Assembly (NCBI GenBank): GCA_018608245.1
Contig: JABAZY010000021.1
Location: forward strand, 1-32,181
Length of the DNA stretch: 32,181 nt
Direction of reading: 5' to 3'
DNA from: Alphaproteobacteria bacterium
Lineage (GTDB): Bacteria; Pseudomonadota; Alphaproteobacteria; Micavibrionales; Micavibrionaceae
Positions 1 through 7,532 of this stretch are shown one piece after another. The notes beneath the pieces are model-generated. The model was given only the letters and a program-made list of their open reading frames with translations, ran no database searches and was not told where the DNA came from. Position numbers and translations under genes: made by a program. Position 1 is the first letter of the stretch. Every line of letters begins with the position of its first letter.

Positions 1-2
1 AC

Positions 3-416
3 ATTAGAGCATTACATGGCAATGTAACATGGGCAACTGTATCAGATGAGCGTTACAAAAAAGACATTAAGGATTCAACAGCAGGACTTAACTTTGTTAA
101 TGATTTAAAACCACGAACCTTTAATTACAGAAACAAAGGTGACTTACCTACTACTTTTAGAGCTTACGAAAAAGATTCAACTGAAACTTATAAAAATTCA
201 GAAACCAATCATGGCTTTATAGCACAAGAAGTTAAAGCGGCTATTGATGCACATCCTGATATTAAAGATGGTTTTAAAATGTGGGATAGTCGTGATGATG
301 GCTCTCAAGAAGTTTCAGAAGCGGCAGTTATTCCAATATTAGTAAAAGCAATACAAGAACTCTCTGCGAAAGTAGAGGAATTACAAACTGAAATTAAAAC
401 TTTGAAAGGAAACTAA
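3..416 (+). CDS. Tail fibre/tailspike C-terminus with S74 intramolecular chaperone (partial, 5' end missing)
   Basis: The reading frame is open from the left edge to TAA at 414-416, giving the last 137 residues of a longer protein. It holds the peptidase S74 (endosialidase-type) chaperone signature: an SDERYKKDI motif whose Ser codon is at 42-44, then a GFIAQEV motif, a conserved AVIPILVKAIQEL helix and a terminal coiled coil (VEELQTEIKTL). In characterised S74 proteins this domain trimerises the fibre and cuts itself off immediately before the Ser, helped by a nearby Lys. The Ser and the KK pair are both present here, so autocleavage is expected. The protein is probably the receptor-binding fibre of the virion. 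The receptor-binding part lies outside the window. Confidence 0.88.
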   Translation: MRALHGNVTWATVSDERYKKDIKDSTAGLNFVNDLKPRTFNYRNKGDLPTTFRAYEKDSTETYKNSETNHGFIAQEVKAAIDAHPDIKDGFKMWDSRDDGSQEVSEAAVIPILVKAIQELSAKVEELQTEIKTLKGN

Positions 417-417
417 A

Positions 418-660
418 ATGACTGACGAAAACGTAGTATTAGATGTACCAAGTACCGAAGAAAAAGCACAGCACTATTCTGCAATGCAGGATTCTGTTAA
501 CTTGATTGATGAGATGAGAACTAACCCACCTGAAGATATGACTGACGAAGAAGTAGCAGATTGTATCTCTAGGAATGTAGAGCATCTTGAAATCATGGTG
601 GCAAAAGAATGGTGGGGTAATGAAGATATGACCGCAGCAAACGCAGCAATCGCTGGCTAA
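418..660 (+). CDS. Small acidic hypothetical protein (80 aa)
   Basis: ATG follows the tail fibre stop by one base, with GAAAGGA about 8 bases upstream. The product is strongly acidic (many Glu/Asp, runs such as PPEDMTDEEVADC) with a WW pair near the C-terminus and no membrane segment. I do not recognise a family. Its position directly behind the fibre gene, and tight spacing, suggest co-translation and possibly a role in fibre assembly or host-range, but this is inferred from position only. Confidence 0.7.
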   Translation: MTDENVVLDVPSTEEKAQHYSAMQDSVNLIDEMRTNPPEDMTDEEVADCISRNVEHLEIMVAKEWWGNEDMTAANAAIAG

Positions 661-684
661 TTTTAACTTTACAAGGAAAATACA

Positions 685-921
685 ATGGCTAAAAATAAAC
701 AAGAATCCATTAAAACACAAATTAAAATAGATGATGTTGATTATCAATATGAAGATATGACACCAGAGCAACAAACAATGGTTAATCATATTGCTGATTT
801 AGATAAAAAACTTAATGGCACAAAATTTAATGCTGACCAATTACAAGTAGGTAAAGATGCTTTTGTTAATATGTTAAAGACATCATTAACATCTAAAGAA
901 GAAAAAGAAGTACATCAATAA
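685..921 (+). CDS. Small phage protein, DUF6447-like (78 aa)
   Basis: ATG at 685 is preceded by AAGGAAAA at good spacing. The layout is a short basic start, an IKIDDVDYQYEDMTPEQQ segment, then two predicted helices (MVNHIADLDKKLNGTKFNADQLQVG and a following helix). This resembles the small DUF6447 proteins that sit near tail fibre genes in marine phages (short beta-hairpin plus helical hairpin). Function is unknown in that family. Recognition is by pattern memory only, so the family assignment is tentative; the gene itself is well supported by its ribosome site and compact packing. Confidence 0.68.
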   Translation: MAKNKQESIKTQIKIDDVDYQYEDMTPEQQTMVNHIADLDKKLNGTKFNADQLQVGKDAFVNMLKTSLTSKEEKEVHQ

Positions 922-938
922 TTACTAGGACTTAAATT

Positions 939-1421
939 ATGTTATCGATATTGTCGGGAATATTAGGCTTTGCTACATCAGGACTTCCTAGTGTATTAAA
1001 GTTTTTTGAACAAAAGGGCGATCAGAATCATGAACGTGAGATGGCTAAAATTGAAATGCAAAGAAGTTTGGCAATGGCAGAAAAAGGTTTTGCTTCACAG
1101 GAAAGAATTGAAGAACTTAAAACCGAACAAGTCAGCATGGATACATACACTCAAGAAAGAGTGGCGTTATATAAAAACGACGAAGCGTCTGCAGAAGGGG
1201 CATCTACTTGGGTTATTAATCTTCGTGCTAGTGTTCGCCCCATTATCACCTATGTTTTTGTTATTATTCTTTTGGTGGTCGATTTTGTAGGGTTATACTG
1301 GGCTATTTCATCAGGACATAATTATGCAGAAGCTATGCACATTGTATTTAGTAACGAAGAAATGGCTATTCTAGCGTCTATTATTGGTTTTTGGTTTGGG
1401 TCTAGACATTGGGAAAAATAA
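939..1421 (+). CDS. Holin-like membrane protein (3-TM gene-transfer-release type)
   Basis: The 160-aa product has a weakly hydrophobic N-terminus, a charged Glu/Lys-rich helical middle (about 25-75), then NLRASVRPIITY followed by a strong membrane segment (about 104-124) and a second one (about 138-154), ending in a basic tail. The RxSVRPIITY motif before the first strong segment is typical of the family called Holin of 3TMs, for gene-transfer release. Holins form membrane lesions that let the endolysin reach the cell wall. The next gene, starting at the base after this stop codon, is the endolysin, which supports the call. A GGA ribosome site lies ahead of the ATG. Confidence 0.8.
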   Translation: MLSILSGILGFATSGLPSVLKFFEQKGDQNHEREMAKIEMQRSLAMAEKGFASQERIEELKTEQVSMDTYTQERVALYKNDEASAEGASTWVINLRASVRPIITYVFVIILLVVDFVGLYWAISSGHNYAEAMHIVFSNEEMAILASIIGFWFGSRHWEK

Positions 1422-1874
1422 GTGAATACATCAGAAAAGGGTATAACCCTCATAAAGTATTTTGAAGGAGTACATGCCACACCTTATATCTGCCCTGCCG
1501 GCTATTATACTATTGGCGTTGGTCATCTTATCAGTCGCGATGCTGAGCTACCTATTGAATGGGATAGGGTTTTATCACCTGGGGAAATAGATGATTTACT
1601 TAGAAAAGACCTACGACGCTTCGAGTTGGGAGTACTTCGTATGTTGGGTACTGTGCAACCAACACAGTCTGAGTTTGATGCTCTTGTTAGCTTTAGCTTT
1701 AATCTTGGCTTGGGATGCTTTCAAAGGAGTACAGTTCGTTCGGCTTTTGTGCGTGGTGATAAAAAGAGAGCTGGTGAAGTTCTTTTGAAGTATTGCTATG
1801 CCGGAGGACGGAGACTTAAAGGATTAATTAGAAGACGTTTAGCAGAACACGCGCTATTCATGACACAAGGATAA
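1422..1874 (+). CDS. Endolysin, GH24 lysozyme (muramidase)
   Basis: Product of 150 aa with the GH24 (T4/P1/lambdoid R-type) active site: E15 in YFEG, C24 in ICPAG and T30 in YYTIGVGH, i.e. E-x8-C-x5-T. That spacing and the Cys match the E42-C51-T57 triad of phage P1 lysozyme. It should cleave the MurNAc-GlcNAc bond of peptidoglycan. The start is GTG, placed directly after the TAA of the holin-like gene; no in-frame ATG precedes the catalytic Glu, so GTG is required. No signal peptide or SAR anchor is seen, so export should depend on the neighbouring holin. The downstream gene's ribosome site (AAGGAT) overlaps the end of this gene. Confidence 0.93.
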   Translation: MNTSEKGITLIKYFEGVHATPYICPAGYYTIGVGHLISRDAELPIEWDRVLSPGEIDDLLRKDLRRFELGVLRMLGTVQPTQSEFDALVSFSFNLGLGCFQRSTVRSAFVRGDKKRAGEVLLKYCYAGGRRLKGLIRRRLAEHALFMTQG

Positions 1875-1877
1875 AGT

Positions 1878-4067
1878 ATGCCACTTAGTAAATTAAAATT
1901 TAGACCTGGCATAAACCGAGATAAAACTGATCTTGCTCAAATGGGTGGTTGGTATGATGGAAACATGATACGGTTTAGAGAAGGTTTTCCTGAAAAAATA
2001 GGAGGCTGGGAAGCAGCTACTTTTACTCCCTATGTAGGAGAAGCGGTCAAACTATTTGTTTATGCTATAGATACAGGTGCAGCCATTGCAGGTCTAGCGA
2101 CGACTAAAAAAATCTACATTCGTGCCGGTACAACTCTTTATGATATAACTCCTATACGAGCTACATTTACTACTTCAACTACTCCCTCCACAGACAACTG
2201 TTTTACTACTAACACCACTGCAGGCACTGAAGGCCAAGTCTTAGTAACACTTACTGGACACGGTGCTACTACAGGTGATTATGTTACTTTTAGTGGTGCA
2301 GTCGCAGTCGGTGGTATTACAGCCCCAGAACTTAATTTAAACTTCGAAGTAACCGTTATTGATAGTAACTCTTTTACTATTGAAACAGCGGGTACAGCGA
2401 CTTCAGTAGCTACAGGGGGTGGTACAGGAATTACGGCAGCGTTTGAAATTAACATTGGAGCAGACACTTCAATAGCAGGCTATGGTTGGGGTGCAGGTAC
2501 ATGGAGTCGAGGAACTTGGGGTTCAGGAGCTACACTTCCAGCTATCGTCGATGTACGATTAGTGTTTATGGACAACTTTAATAATGACTTAATCTTTAAT
2601 CTAAATAATAAAGGCGCTATTTATTACTGGACTTATAATGCAAGTTTTAATAATAGAGCGGTATTACTAAGTTCTTTAGCGGGTTCAATTGCGGTACCCG
2701 CTGAAAATGAAAAAATACTTTTTGCGCCTAGTGGTCATTTACTATCTTTAGGGGCTAGTGAATACAGTGAGACATCTACTGCAGGTATTACTATTTCAAG
2801 TATTACAAGTAGTGGAACAACAGCTACGGTGACTACAGCCTCTGCTCATGGAATAGCTACTAATGACTGGGTCTACCTTTCTGGTCAAACGACAACGGCT
2901 TACTCAGGTACCTATCAAATTACAGTAACAAGCACAACGACTTTTACGTACACATTATTAGCATCTACTACGTCCCCTGCCTCTGTTGCAGGAAGTTATC
3001 AATCTGTCTCTTATACTGCAGGTACATTTGATCCAATGATAATTAGGTTTGCTGATGTTAATGCAGACATAGGGCCTAAACCAGAAGTATGGAAACCTGA
3101 ACTTGCTAATAGCGCAGGGTTCTTATATGTTAAAGAAGGTTCTAAAATTGTTACCGGTGCTAATGTAAGACAAGAAACTCTTATATGGACAGACACATCA
3201 CTTAGTACACTACAATTTTTAGGTACAGCTGAAGTATTTGGGCTACAACTTTTATCTAACGATACTAACATTATGGGCCCTAATGCATGGGCAAGTGTTA
3301 ATAACAATATGTATTGGATGGGAACGGATAACTTCTTTGTATATGATGGTCGTGTTAATGTTCTTAAGTGTCCTTTACTACGATATATATTTGAAGATAT
3401 TAATAGAGAACAAGCTCAACTTATTCACAGCGGTACCAATAAAGAGTTTAATGAGGTCGTATGGTTCTATTGTTCTGGCGGAGCAACACCTTCGCTTACA
3501 ATTGATCGTTATGTAATCTACAACTACCGTGATGATATTTGGTATTATGGGCAACTTAACAGAACAACTTGGGTAGATGCAGGAGTTAACGAATATGCAC
3601 TAGCTACTTCTGGTGGATACTTATACTCACATGAGAAAGGTACTAATAATGGACAGCCTTTAGGTGCAGCCCCTTTGGCTATCAACTCATACATTGAGTC
3701 AGCCTTTATGGATATAGCTGATGGTGAGTTTTATATGTTGACTAAGAAAGTTATACCTGATGTAGATTTTACTGCATCACAAACAGTCAATCCTGTGACA
3801 GGAGCCACACTAACCCCTGCAGTCGATATGGCAGTTGCAGTCACTAAGTTTCCAGGAGCCGCAACACAGACTACTGATGTAGCGGGGGCAACATTAACTC
3901 GAGGTGTTACTACAACAGCAGCAACAATAGATCAGTATACGAATCAAGTATTCATCAGAGCACGAGGACGACAAATGAACTTTAAAATATCATCAGATAC
4001 TCTAGGCACACAATGGCAACTCGGTGATACAAGAGTCGATGCTAAACCAGATGGACTAAGGGGATAA
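1878..4067 (+). CDS. Tail/head-tail structural protein, P22 stabilisation-protein-like (729 aa)
   Basis: The N-terminus (FRPGINRDKTD, GGWYDGNMIRFREGFPEKIGGWE) is characteristic of a large family of phage virion proteins annotated as phage stabilisation or tail accessory protein, comparable to P22 gp10. Two beta-rich insertions, around residues 115-195 and 300-375, each read as an FCCH-type module (TVTTASAHGI, DWVYLSG, YSGTYQITV, TTFTYTL and a diverged first copy). The later part (YWMGTDNFFVYDGRVNVL, NEVVWFYCSGG, IDRYVIYNYRDDIWYYG) looks like a beta-propeller-like body. The role is inferred to be a tail-hub or tube component that closes the portal. Ribosome site AAGGAT overlaps the endolysin stop region. 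Confidence 0.8.
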   Translation: MPLSKLKFRPGINRDKTDLAQMGGWYDGNMIRFREGFPEKIGGWEAATFTPYVGEAVKLFVYAIDTGAAIAGLATTKKIYIRAGTTLYDITPIRATFTTSTTPSTDNCFTTNTTAGTEGQVLVTLTGHGATTGDYVTFSGAVAVGGITAPELNLNFEVTVIDSNSFTIETAGTATSVATGGGTGITAAFEINIGADTSIAGYGWGAGTWSRGTWGSGATLPAIVDVRLVFMDNFNNDLIFNLNNKGAIYYWTYNASFNNRAVLLSSLAGSIAVPAENEKILFAPSGHLLSLGASEYSETSTAGITISSITSSGTTATVTTASAHGIATNDWVYLSGQTTTAYSGTYQITVTSTTTFTYTLLASTTSPASVAGSYQSVSYTAGTFDPMIIRFADVNADIGPKPEVWKPELANSAGFLYVKEGSKIVTGANVRQETLIWTDTSLSTLQFLGTAEVFGLQLLSNDTNIMGPNAWASVNNNMYWMGTDNFFVYDGRVNVLKCPLLRYIFEDINREQAQLIHSGTNKEFNEVVWFYCSGGATPSLTIDRYVIYNYRDDIWYYGQLNRTTWVDAGVNEYALATSGGYLYSHEKGTNNGQPLGAAPLAINSYIESAFMDIADGEFYMLTKKVIPDVDFTASQTVNPVTGATLTPAVDMAVAVTKFPGAATQTTDVAGATLTRGVTTTAATIDQYTNQVFIRARGRQMNFKISSDTLGTQWQLGDTRVDAKPDGLRG

Positions 4068-4068
4068 C

Positions 4069-4251
4069 ATGGCACACGTCGTACAACCTAAAGCACCTAA
4101 CTTGGCTCTTCCTAAAATAGAATATAGTGAAGATCAACAGAACCAACTACAGAATCAGCTAAGGTTATACTTTGCGCAACTAGATAAAGCACACTTAGAT
4201 GAGATTAAAAACTTACACACTAACAATGTAATGCATTGGATGGGGATATAA
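4069..4251 (+). CDS. Small hypothetical protein in structural operon (60 aa)
   Basis: ATG begins one base after the preceding TAA and the gene ends in a TAATG overlap with the next start. The product has a Pro-rich head (PKAPNLALPKIEY) followed by a Gln-rich amphipathic helix (SEDQQNQLQNQLRLYFAQLDKAH). I do not recognise a named family, though short Pro-head/helix proteins at this place are common in marine podoviruses. Tight packing and direction argue it is real. Confidence 0.68.
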   Translation: MAHVVQPKAPNLALPKIEYSEDQQNQLQNQLRLYFAQLDKAHLDEIKNLHTNNVMHWMGI

Positions 4252-4601
4252 TGTCAGGAGAATTTCAAGATTTAACAGGTAAAAAATTAGGACAAGCAGC
4301 TTTAACCACTACTACAGTAATATTATATGAAACCCCTGCTAACACACGTACTTATATAAAAGATATTATGGTAGCTAATCATAGTGGACCTTCAGGCACA
4401 ACAGGGACAGTATCAGTATATATAGTTCCAGCCGGCGGTGCCGCGTCAAATGATAATGAGCTTATAGGAACTGTTAACGTACTTAAACAAGAATATTTAC
4501 ATTGGTCAGGATTACAGATAACTAACCCTGGAGATACGATACAAGCAGTATCCGATGGAACTGAGTTAACGATCACTATATCAGGAGCTGAAGCCGTATA
4601 A
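4251..4601 (+). CDS. Small beta-rich virion protein (116 aa)
   Basis: The start is taken at ATG 4251, which shares its A with the TAA of the upstream gene (TAATG); a longer in-frame start at 4236 would only add residues inside the upstream gene. The sequence is Thr/Gly/Ala-rich with alternating strands (TTTVILYETPANTRTYIKDIMVANHS, TVSVYIVPAGG, NELIGTVNVL, DTIQAVSDGTELTITISG), the pattern of compact beta-sandwich decoration or tail-tip proteins in many tailed phages. Likely structural; the exact location in the virion is not deducible. Confidence 0.72.
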   Translation: MSGEFQDLTGKKLGQAALTTTTVILYETPANTRTYIKDIMVANHSGPSGTTGTVSVYIVPAGGAASNDNELIGTVNVLKQEYLHWSGLQITNPGDTIQAVSDGTELTITISGAEAV

Positions 4602-4613
4602 AACGGTTTATAC
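4596..4613 (+). other. AT-rich hairpin over stop codon, possible weak promoter beyond
   Basis: GTATAAA-ACGG-TTTATAC forms a perfect 7-bp stem with a 4-base loop and contains the TAA stop of the preceding gene. There is no T-run after it, so it is a poor terminator. Its right arm (TTTATA, 4607-4612) lies 17 bases before TATTAT (4630-4635), a weak -35/-10 pair ahead of the 817-aa protein gene. This could be an internal late promoter or an mRNA processing or stability element; both are guesses. Confidence 0.3.
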
Positions 4614-4660
4614 ATAGCATATTACATGGTATTATACAACTTAAATAAATAGGAATTTAA

Positions 4661-7114
4661 ATGGTAGACTATCAAAACACGGCTCAAGGATTAGCTACTT
4701 TAGGTAGAGGAGGAGACTCTACTTTAGTACATATGAATCCATCAGAAGTGGCTGGACTTCAAAACTTAGCTGTTCGCAACGGTACTTCGCTTACTACAAA
4801 TCCTAATACTGGAATGCCAGAAGCCTTTAATTTACGCGGTTTAATTCCTATGGCTGTAGGCGCAGGTTTAACTGCTGCGACAGGTGGTGCAGCTGCTGGT
4901 GGTATTAGTCCATTAATGGCTGGACTTATGGTAGGTGGAGCAACTGCTTTAATGCAAGGTGATATTATGGCTGGACTAGGTGCTGGACTAGGTGCTTACG
5001 GTGGTGGTAGCTTAGCTGAAGGTTTTAGCGCGGCTGCTGAAGCAGTGCCTGCTGGAACAACAACAGGTGAAGTTGTTCAAGACCAAATACAACAAAATAT
5101 TTCTAATATGAACCCAACTATTCCGGGACCACAAGGTCCAAATATGACGAGTTTTTCAGGTGGAGCAGGTGGTGGTACTATGGGAATACCTAATGCAGGG
5201 AACGCTGTCTCTGGAAATTATCCTACAGCGTTTCAAAATACTACAAATCCTAATTCTAATATTTTAGGTCAAGGTAATATTCCTCAAGCAAACTTAAATA
5301 CGTCTAACGCAAGTGGGTATCAATATACACCAAATGAAATAGCGGGTAGAGCTGGCACTGCAAATAATCCAATATATAATGATGCTACAGGTATTATAAG
5401 TAAAGTAGGGACATCTCCAACAATTACTAACGCGGCAAATTCAACTATGCCATCTTATATGAATCAAACAGGTGCTCAACAAGCTGCAAATAATGCTGGA
5501 ATTACAGACGCCCTAAGTATAAGAGATATTAATGCTGTTAGTGCTAATAATTCAGGTCTTGGTTCTATTAGTGTTGATTCTGTTAGTGATAATCTTAGTC
5601 GAACAGGAGAGGGATTTAAAAACGTATTTACTGATTACTCTGCTACTAGAGATGCTATGGGTCTAACTGATGGAGAAATGGCAATGAAGTTTGGTATGCC
5701 CATGGCTGCAGGATTAGCAGGAGGGTTAGAAGAATCAGACTTTCAAGAAAAAGGCGTAGACATGACTGAGTTTGAAGATAATAGATTTAGAGGTCCTGAA
5801 GGGCAACTTAATCTATCAGGTCAGACTGGATTAAATTTAAATAATCCTTATGGATACGCAAAAGGTGGTGCTGTAGAACAAGGAATGGAAGCAGCTATAG
5901 CTAGAAATAGTGGTGGATCATACACACCACCTGCATCTGTATCTACTCCTATATCTACCCCTGTAGCTTCCTCTAATATAAATGTAGGAGGCTTTAGTAG
6001 TGCTCCCTCTAATTTAACTGGGGGTTTAGGTGCTTTGAATGTAGGGACAGGAACTGTAGGACAATCGCCTAATGCTGTAGCAGAAGCAGCTAGACTTAAA
6101 GCAATTGAAGATGCTAAACCTAAATATACAACGCCTAGTTCAGGAGTAAATGTAGGTGGAGCTGGAGGACAAGGGTCTTTTAGTGTGCCTTCAGAATTAG
6201 TAATGGGGCAAGGCTATATGCCAACTGGCGCTATTATGGCAGGACCTGCAGCTAATTATTATAGAGATATTGCAGGAAATTATATTAGAAGAGCGGAAGG
6301 TGGGCCAATCCCCGCAGCATATGCAGAAGGCGGTGCTGTAGAACAAGGAATGGAAGCAGCTATAGCTAGAAATATAGGAAGAACCTATACACCGCCTGCC
6401 TCTGTATCTGCCCCTGTATCTGCCCCTGTATATGCCCCTGTATCTGCCCCTGTAGCTCCCTCTAATATAAATGTAGGAGGCTTTACTAGTGCTCCCTCTA
6501 ATTTAACAGGAGGCGTAGGTGCTTTGAATGTAGGGACAGGAACTATAGGAAAGTCACCTGATAAAGCTCTTAGAGATACTCATTTTAAAATGCTACGTGG
6601 ATATGAAGTTCCTATTGATTACACCCCTGGATCACCAGGCGGACAAGGTAATATTTATTCAGGGTATACCCAACCTACACAGGCAAGTCACACATATAAT
6701 AAGAGTACAAATAAGTGGGAAAAATCAAAACCTGTACATCAGCCATTTAGAATTGGTGGAAACAACGGTATGGGCATCCAATATATGGTTCAACAAGCTT
6801 TTTCAGGATATGGTGGACCTGATGTTGGAGTTGCACAGTTTGCAGAAGGTGGATACTTAGGTGGTGGAGATATAAACGTTCAAGGTGATGGTATGAGTGA
6901 TGATATACCTGCAAACATTGATAACGAACAACCAGCGGCTTTATCAGAAGGTGAGTTTGTAATACCAGCTGATGTAGTTAGTCACATAGGTAATGGCTCT
7001 TCTGAAGCAGGGGCAAAAGAATTTTACGGTATGATGGATAGAGTTAGAATGGCTAGGACTGGTAGGAAAAAACAATCACCAGAAATAGATCCAGAAAGGT
7101 TTATGCCAGCTTGA
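4661..7114 (+). CDS. Virion/ejection-associated Gly/Ala-rich protein with internal duplication (817 aa)
   Basis: Residues 17-52 carry a GDSTLVHMNPSE...NPNTGMPE signature also found in the 521-aa protein downstream. Residues 55-120 are hydrophobic and Gly/Ala-rich (glycine-zipper-like: AVGAGLTAATGGAAAGG, GLGAGLGAYGGG), consistent with membrane insertion or tight helix packing. The middle is low-complexity Asn/Thr/Gly. A block of about 75-80 residues starting YA(K/E)GGAVEQGMEAAIARN occurs twice. The C-terminus (ALSEGEFVIPADVVSHIGNGSSEAGAK...) is a conserved tail seen in many marine phage virion proteins. It precedes the GNAT-like and ejection genes, so it is probably a tail or internal virion protein. 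Ribosome site TAGGAAT precedes the ATG. Confidence 0.75.
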   Translation: MVDYQNTAQGLATLGRGGDSTLVHMNPSEVAGLQNLAVRNGTSLTTNPNTGMPEAFNLRGLIPMAVGAGLTAATGGAAAGGISPLMAGLMVGGATALMQGDIMAGLGAGLGAYGGGSLAEGFSAAAEAVPAGTTTGEVVQDQIQQNISNMNPTIPGPQGPNMTSFSGGAGGGTMGIPNAGNAVSGNYPTAFQNTTNPNSNILGQGNIPQANLNTSNASGYQYTPNEIAGRAGTANNPIYNDATGIISKVGTSPTITNAANSTMPSYMNQTGAQQAANNAGITDALSIRDINAVSANNSGLGSISVDSVSDNLSRTGEGFKNVFTDYSATRDAMGLTDGEMAMKFGMPMAAGLAGGLEESDFQEKGVDMTEFEDNRFRGPEGQLNLSGQTGLNLNNPYGYAKGGAVEQGMEAAIARNSGGSYTPPASVSTPISTPVASSNINVGGFSSAPSNLTGGLGALNVGTGTVGQSPNAVAEAARLKAIEDAKPKYTTPSSGVNVGGAGGQGSFSVPSELVMGQGYMPTGAIMAGPAANYYRDIAGNYIRRAEGGPIPAAYAEGGAVEQGMEAAIARNIGRTYTPPASVSAPVSAPVYAPVSAPVAPSNINVGGFTSAPSNLTGGVGALNVGTGTIGKSPDKALRDTHFKMLRGYEVPIDYTPGSPGGQGNIYSGYTQPTQASHTYNKSTNKWEKSKPVHQPFRIGGNNGMGIQYMVQQAFSGYGGPDVGVAQFAEGGYLGGGDINVQGDGMSDDIPANIDNEQPAALSEGEFVIPADVVSHIGNGSSEAGAKEFYGMMDRVRMARTGRKKQSPEIDPERFMPA
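5854..6073 (+). repeat. Direct repeat copy 1 within the 817-aa virion gene
   Basis: Encodes a block beginning YAKGGAVEQGMEAAIARN and running through TPPASVS, NINVGGFSSAPSNLTGGLGALNVGTGT to VGQSP. The matching copy lies at 6319-6562. Identity is high at DNA level over long stretches, including synonymous positions, so the duplication looks recent relative to the surrounding low-complexity sequence. Confidence 0.85.
6319..6562 (+). repeat. Direct repeat copy 2 within the 817-aa virion gene
   Basis: Second copy of the block at 5854-6073, starting YAEGGAVEQGMEAAIARN. It is longer than copy 1 because of extra 12-bp units (6407-6454) coding SAPV/YAPV tetrapeptides between TPPASVS and SNINVGGF. Confidence 0.85.
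6407..6454 (+). repeat. 12-bp tandem repeat, four units (TCTGCCCCTGTA)
   Basis: Four in-frame units of TCTGCCCCTGTA, the third differing by TAT for TCT, encode SAPV-SAPV-YAPV-SAPV. Copy 1 of the larger duplication has only diverged TCTAC(C/T)CCT(G/A)TA units at the same place. Length change by whole 12-bp units would keep the frame, so this is a natural site for slippage. Confidence 0.85.
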
Positions 7115-7527
7115 TGAAAACAACTCTTGTTCCTAGAGAACATGTAAAAGAAGTTTGGAGTAGCATAGAAAAATTTGCAGAAGGGTGTGCTAAATACACT
7201 TATGGTAGGTACACTGCAAATGATATACTAGATGAACTACTCACTAAAGACCAACAGTTATGGACTGCGTTTGATGAAGATGGCATTCATGCTTTTTGGG
7301 TAACAGAAGTTATAGAATATCCTCAAACTAAAGTGCTAGTAATGCATTTTACAGGGGGTAACAGAATAGAAGAATGGCAAACAATAGGTTTAAAACAGCT
7401 ACAAAGTTTTGCAAGAGATACAGGTTGTACTAAAATAGAGTCTTACGGTAGACCTGGGTGGGAAAAAGTTTGGAAACATGAAGGCTATAAAAAACGGTTT
7501 GTATTTTACGAATTACCAGTGGAGTAA
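7114..7527 (+). CDS. GNAT-fold internal virion protein, in the position of T7 gp13
   Basis: The start is placed at ATG 7114, overlapping the TGA of the upstream gene (TGATG), rather than the in-frame TTG at 7111. The 137-aa product has a GNAT-like run of strands and helices (LWTAFDEDGIHAFWVTEVIEYPQTKVLVMHFTGG, then EEWQTIGLKQLQSFARDTGC, then IESYGRPGWEKVWKHEGYKKR). The RPGWEKVxKxxGYKK ending is usual for acetyltransferase-like proteins encoded between tail and ejection genes in podoviruses, the place T7 gp13 (138 aa) occupies. A clear acetyl-CoA loop (R/QxxGxG/A) is not visible, so it may be structural rather than catalytic. Confidence 0.72.
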   Translation: MKTTLVPREHVKEVWSSIEKFAEGCAKYTYGRYTANDILDELLTKDQQLWTAFDEDGIHAFWVTEVIEYPQTKVLVMHFTGGNRIEEWQTIGLKQLQSFARDTGCTKIESYGRPGWEKVWKHEGYKKRFVFYELPVE

Positions 7528-7532
7528 TAAAA

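Noticed and set aside
439-789. 116-aa open frame on the - strand
   Set aside because: Antisense to two well-packed + strand genes; Cys/Phe/Ile-rich composition is typical of a shadow frame in AT-rich DNA.
6407-6454. Short regular repeats as a CRISPR array
   Set aside because: Units are contiguous 12-mers in frame within a coding gene, with no spacers and no cas genes.
7111-7113. TTG start for the GNAT-like gene
   Set aside because: ATG at 7114 in a TGATG overlap is the pattern used throughout the operon.
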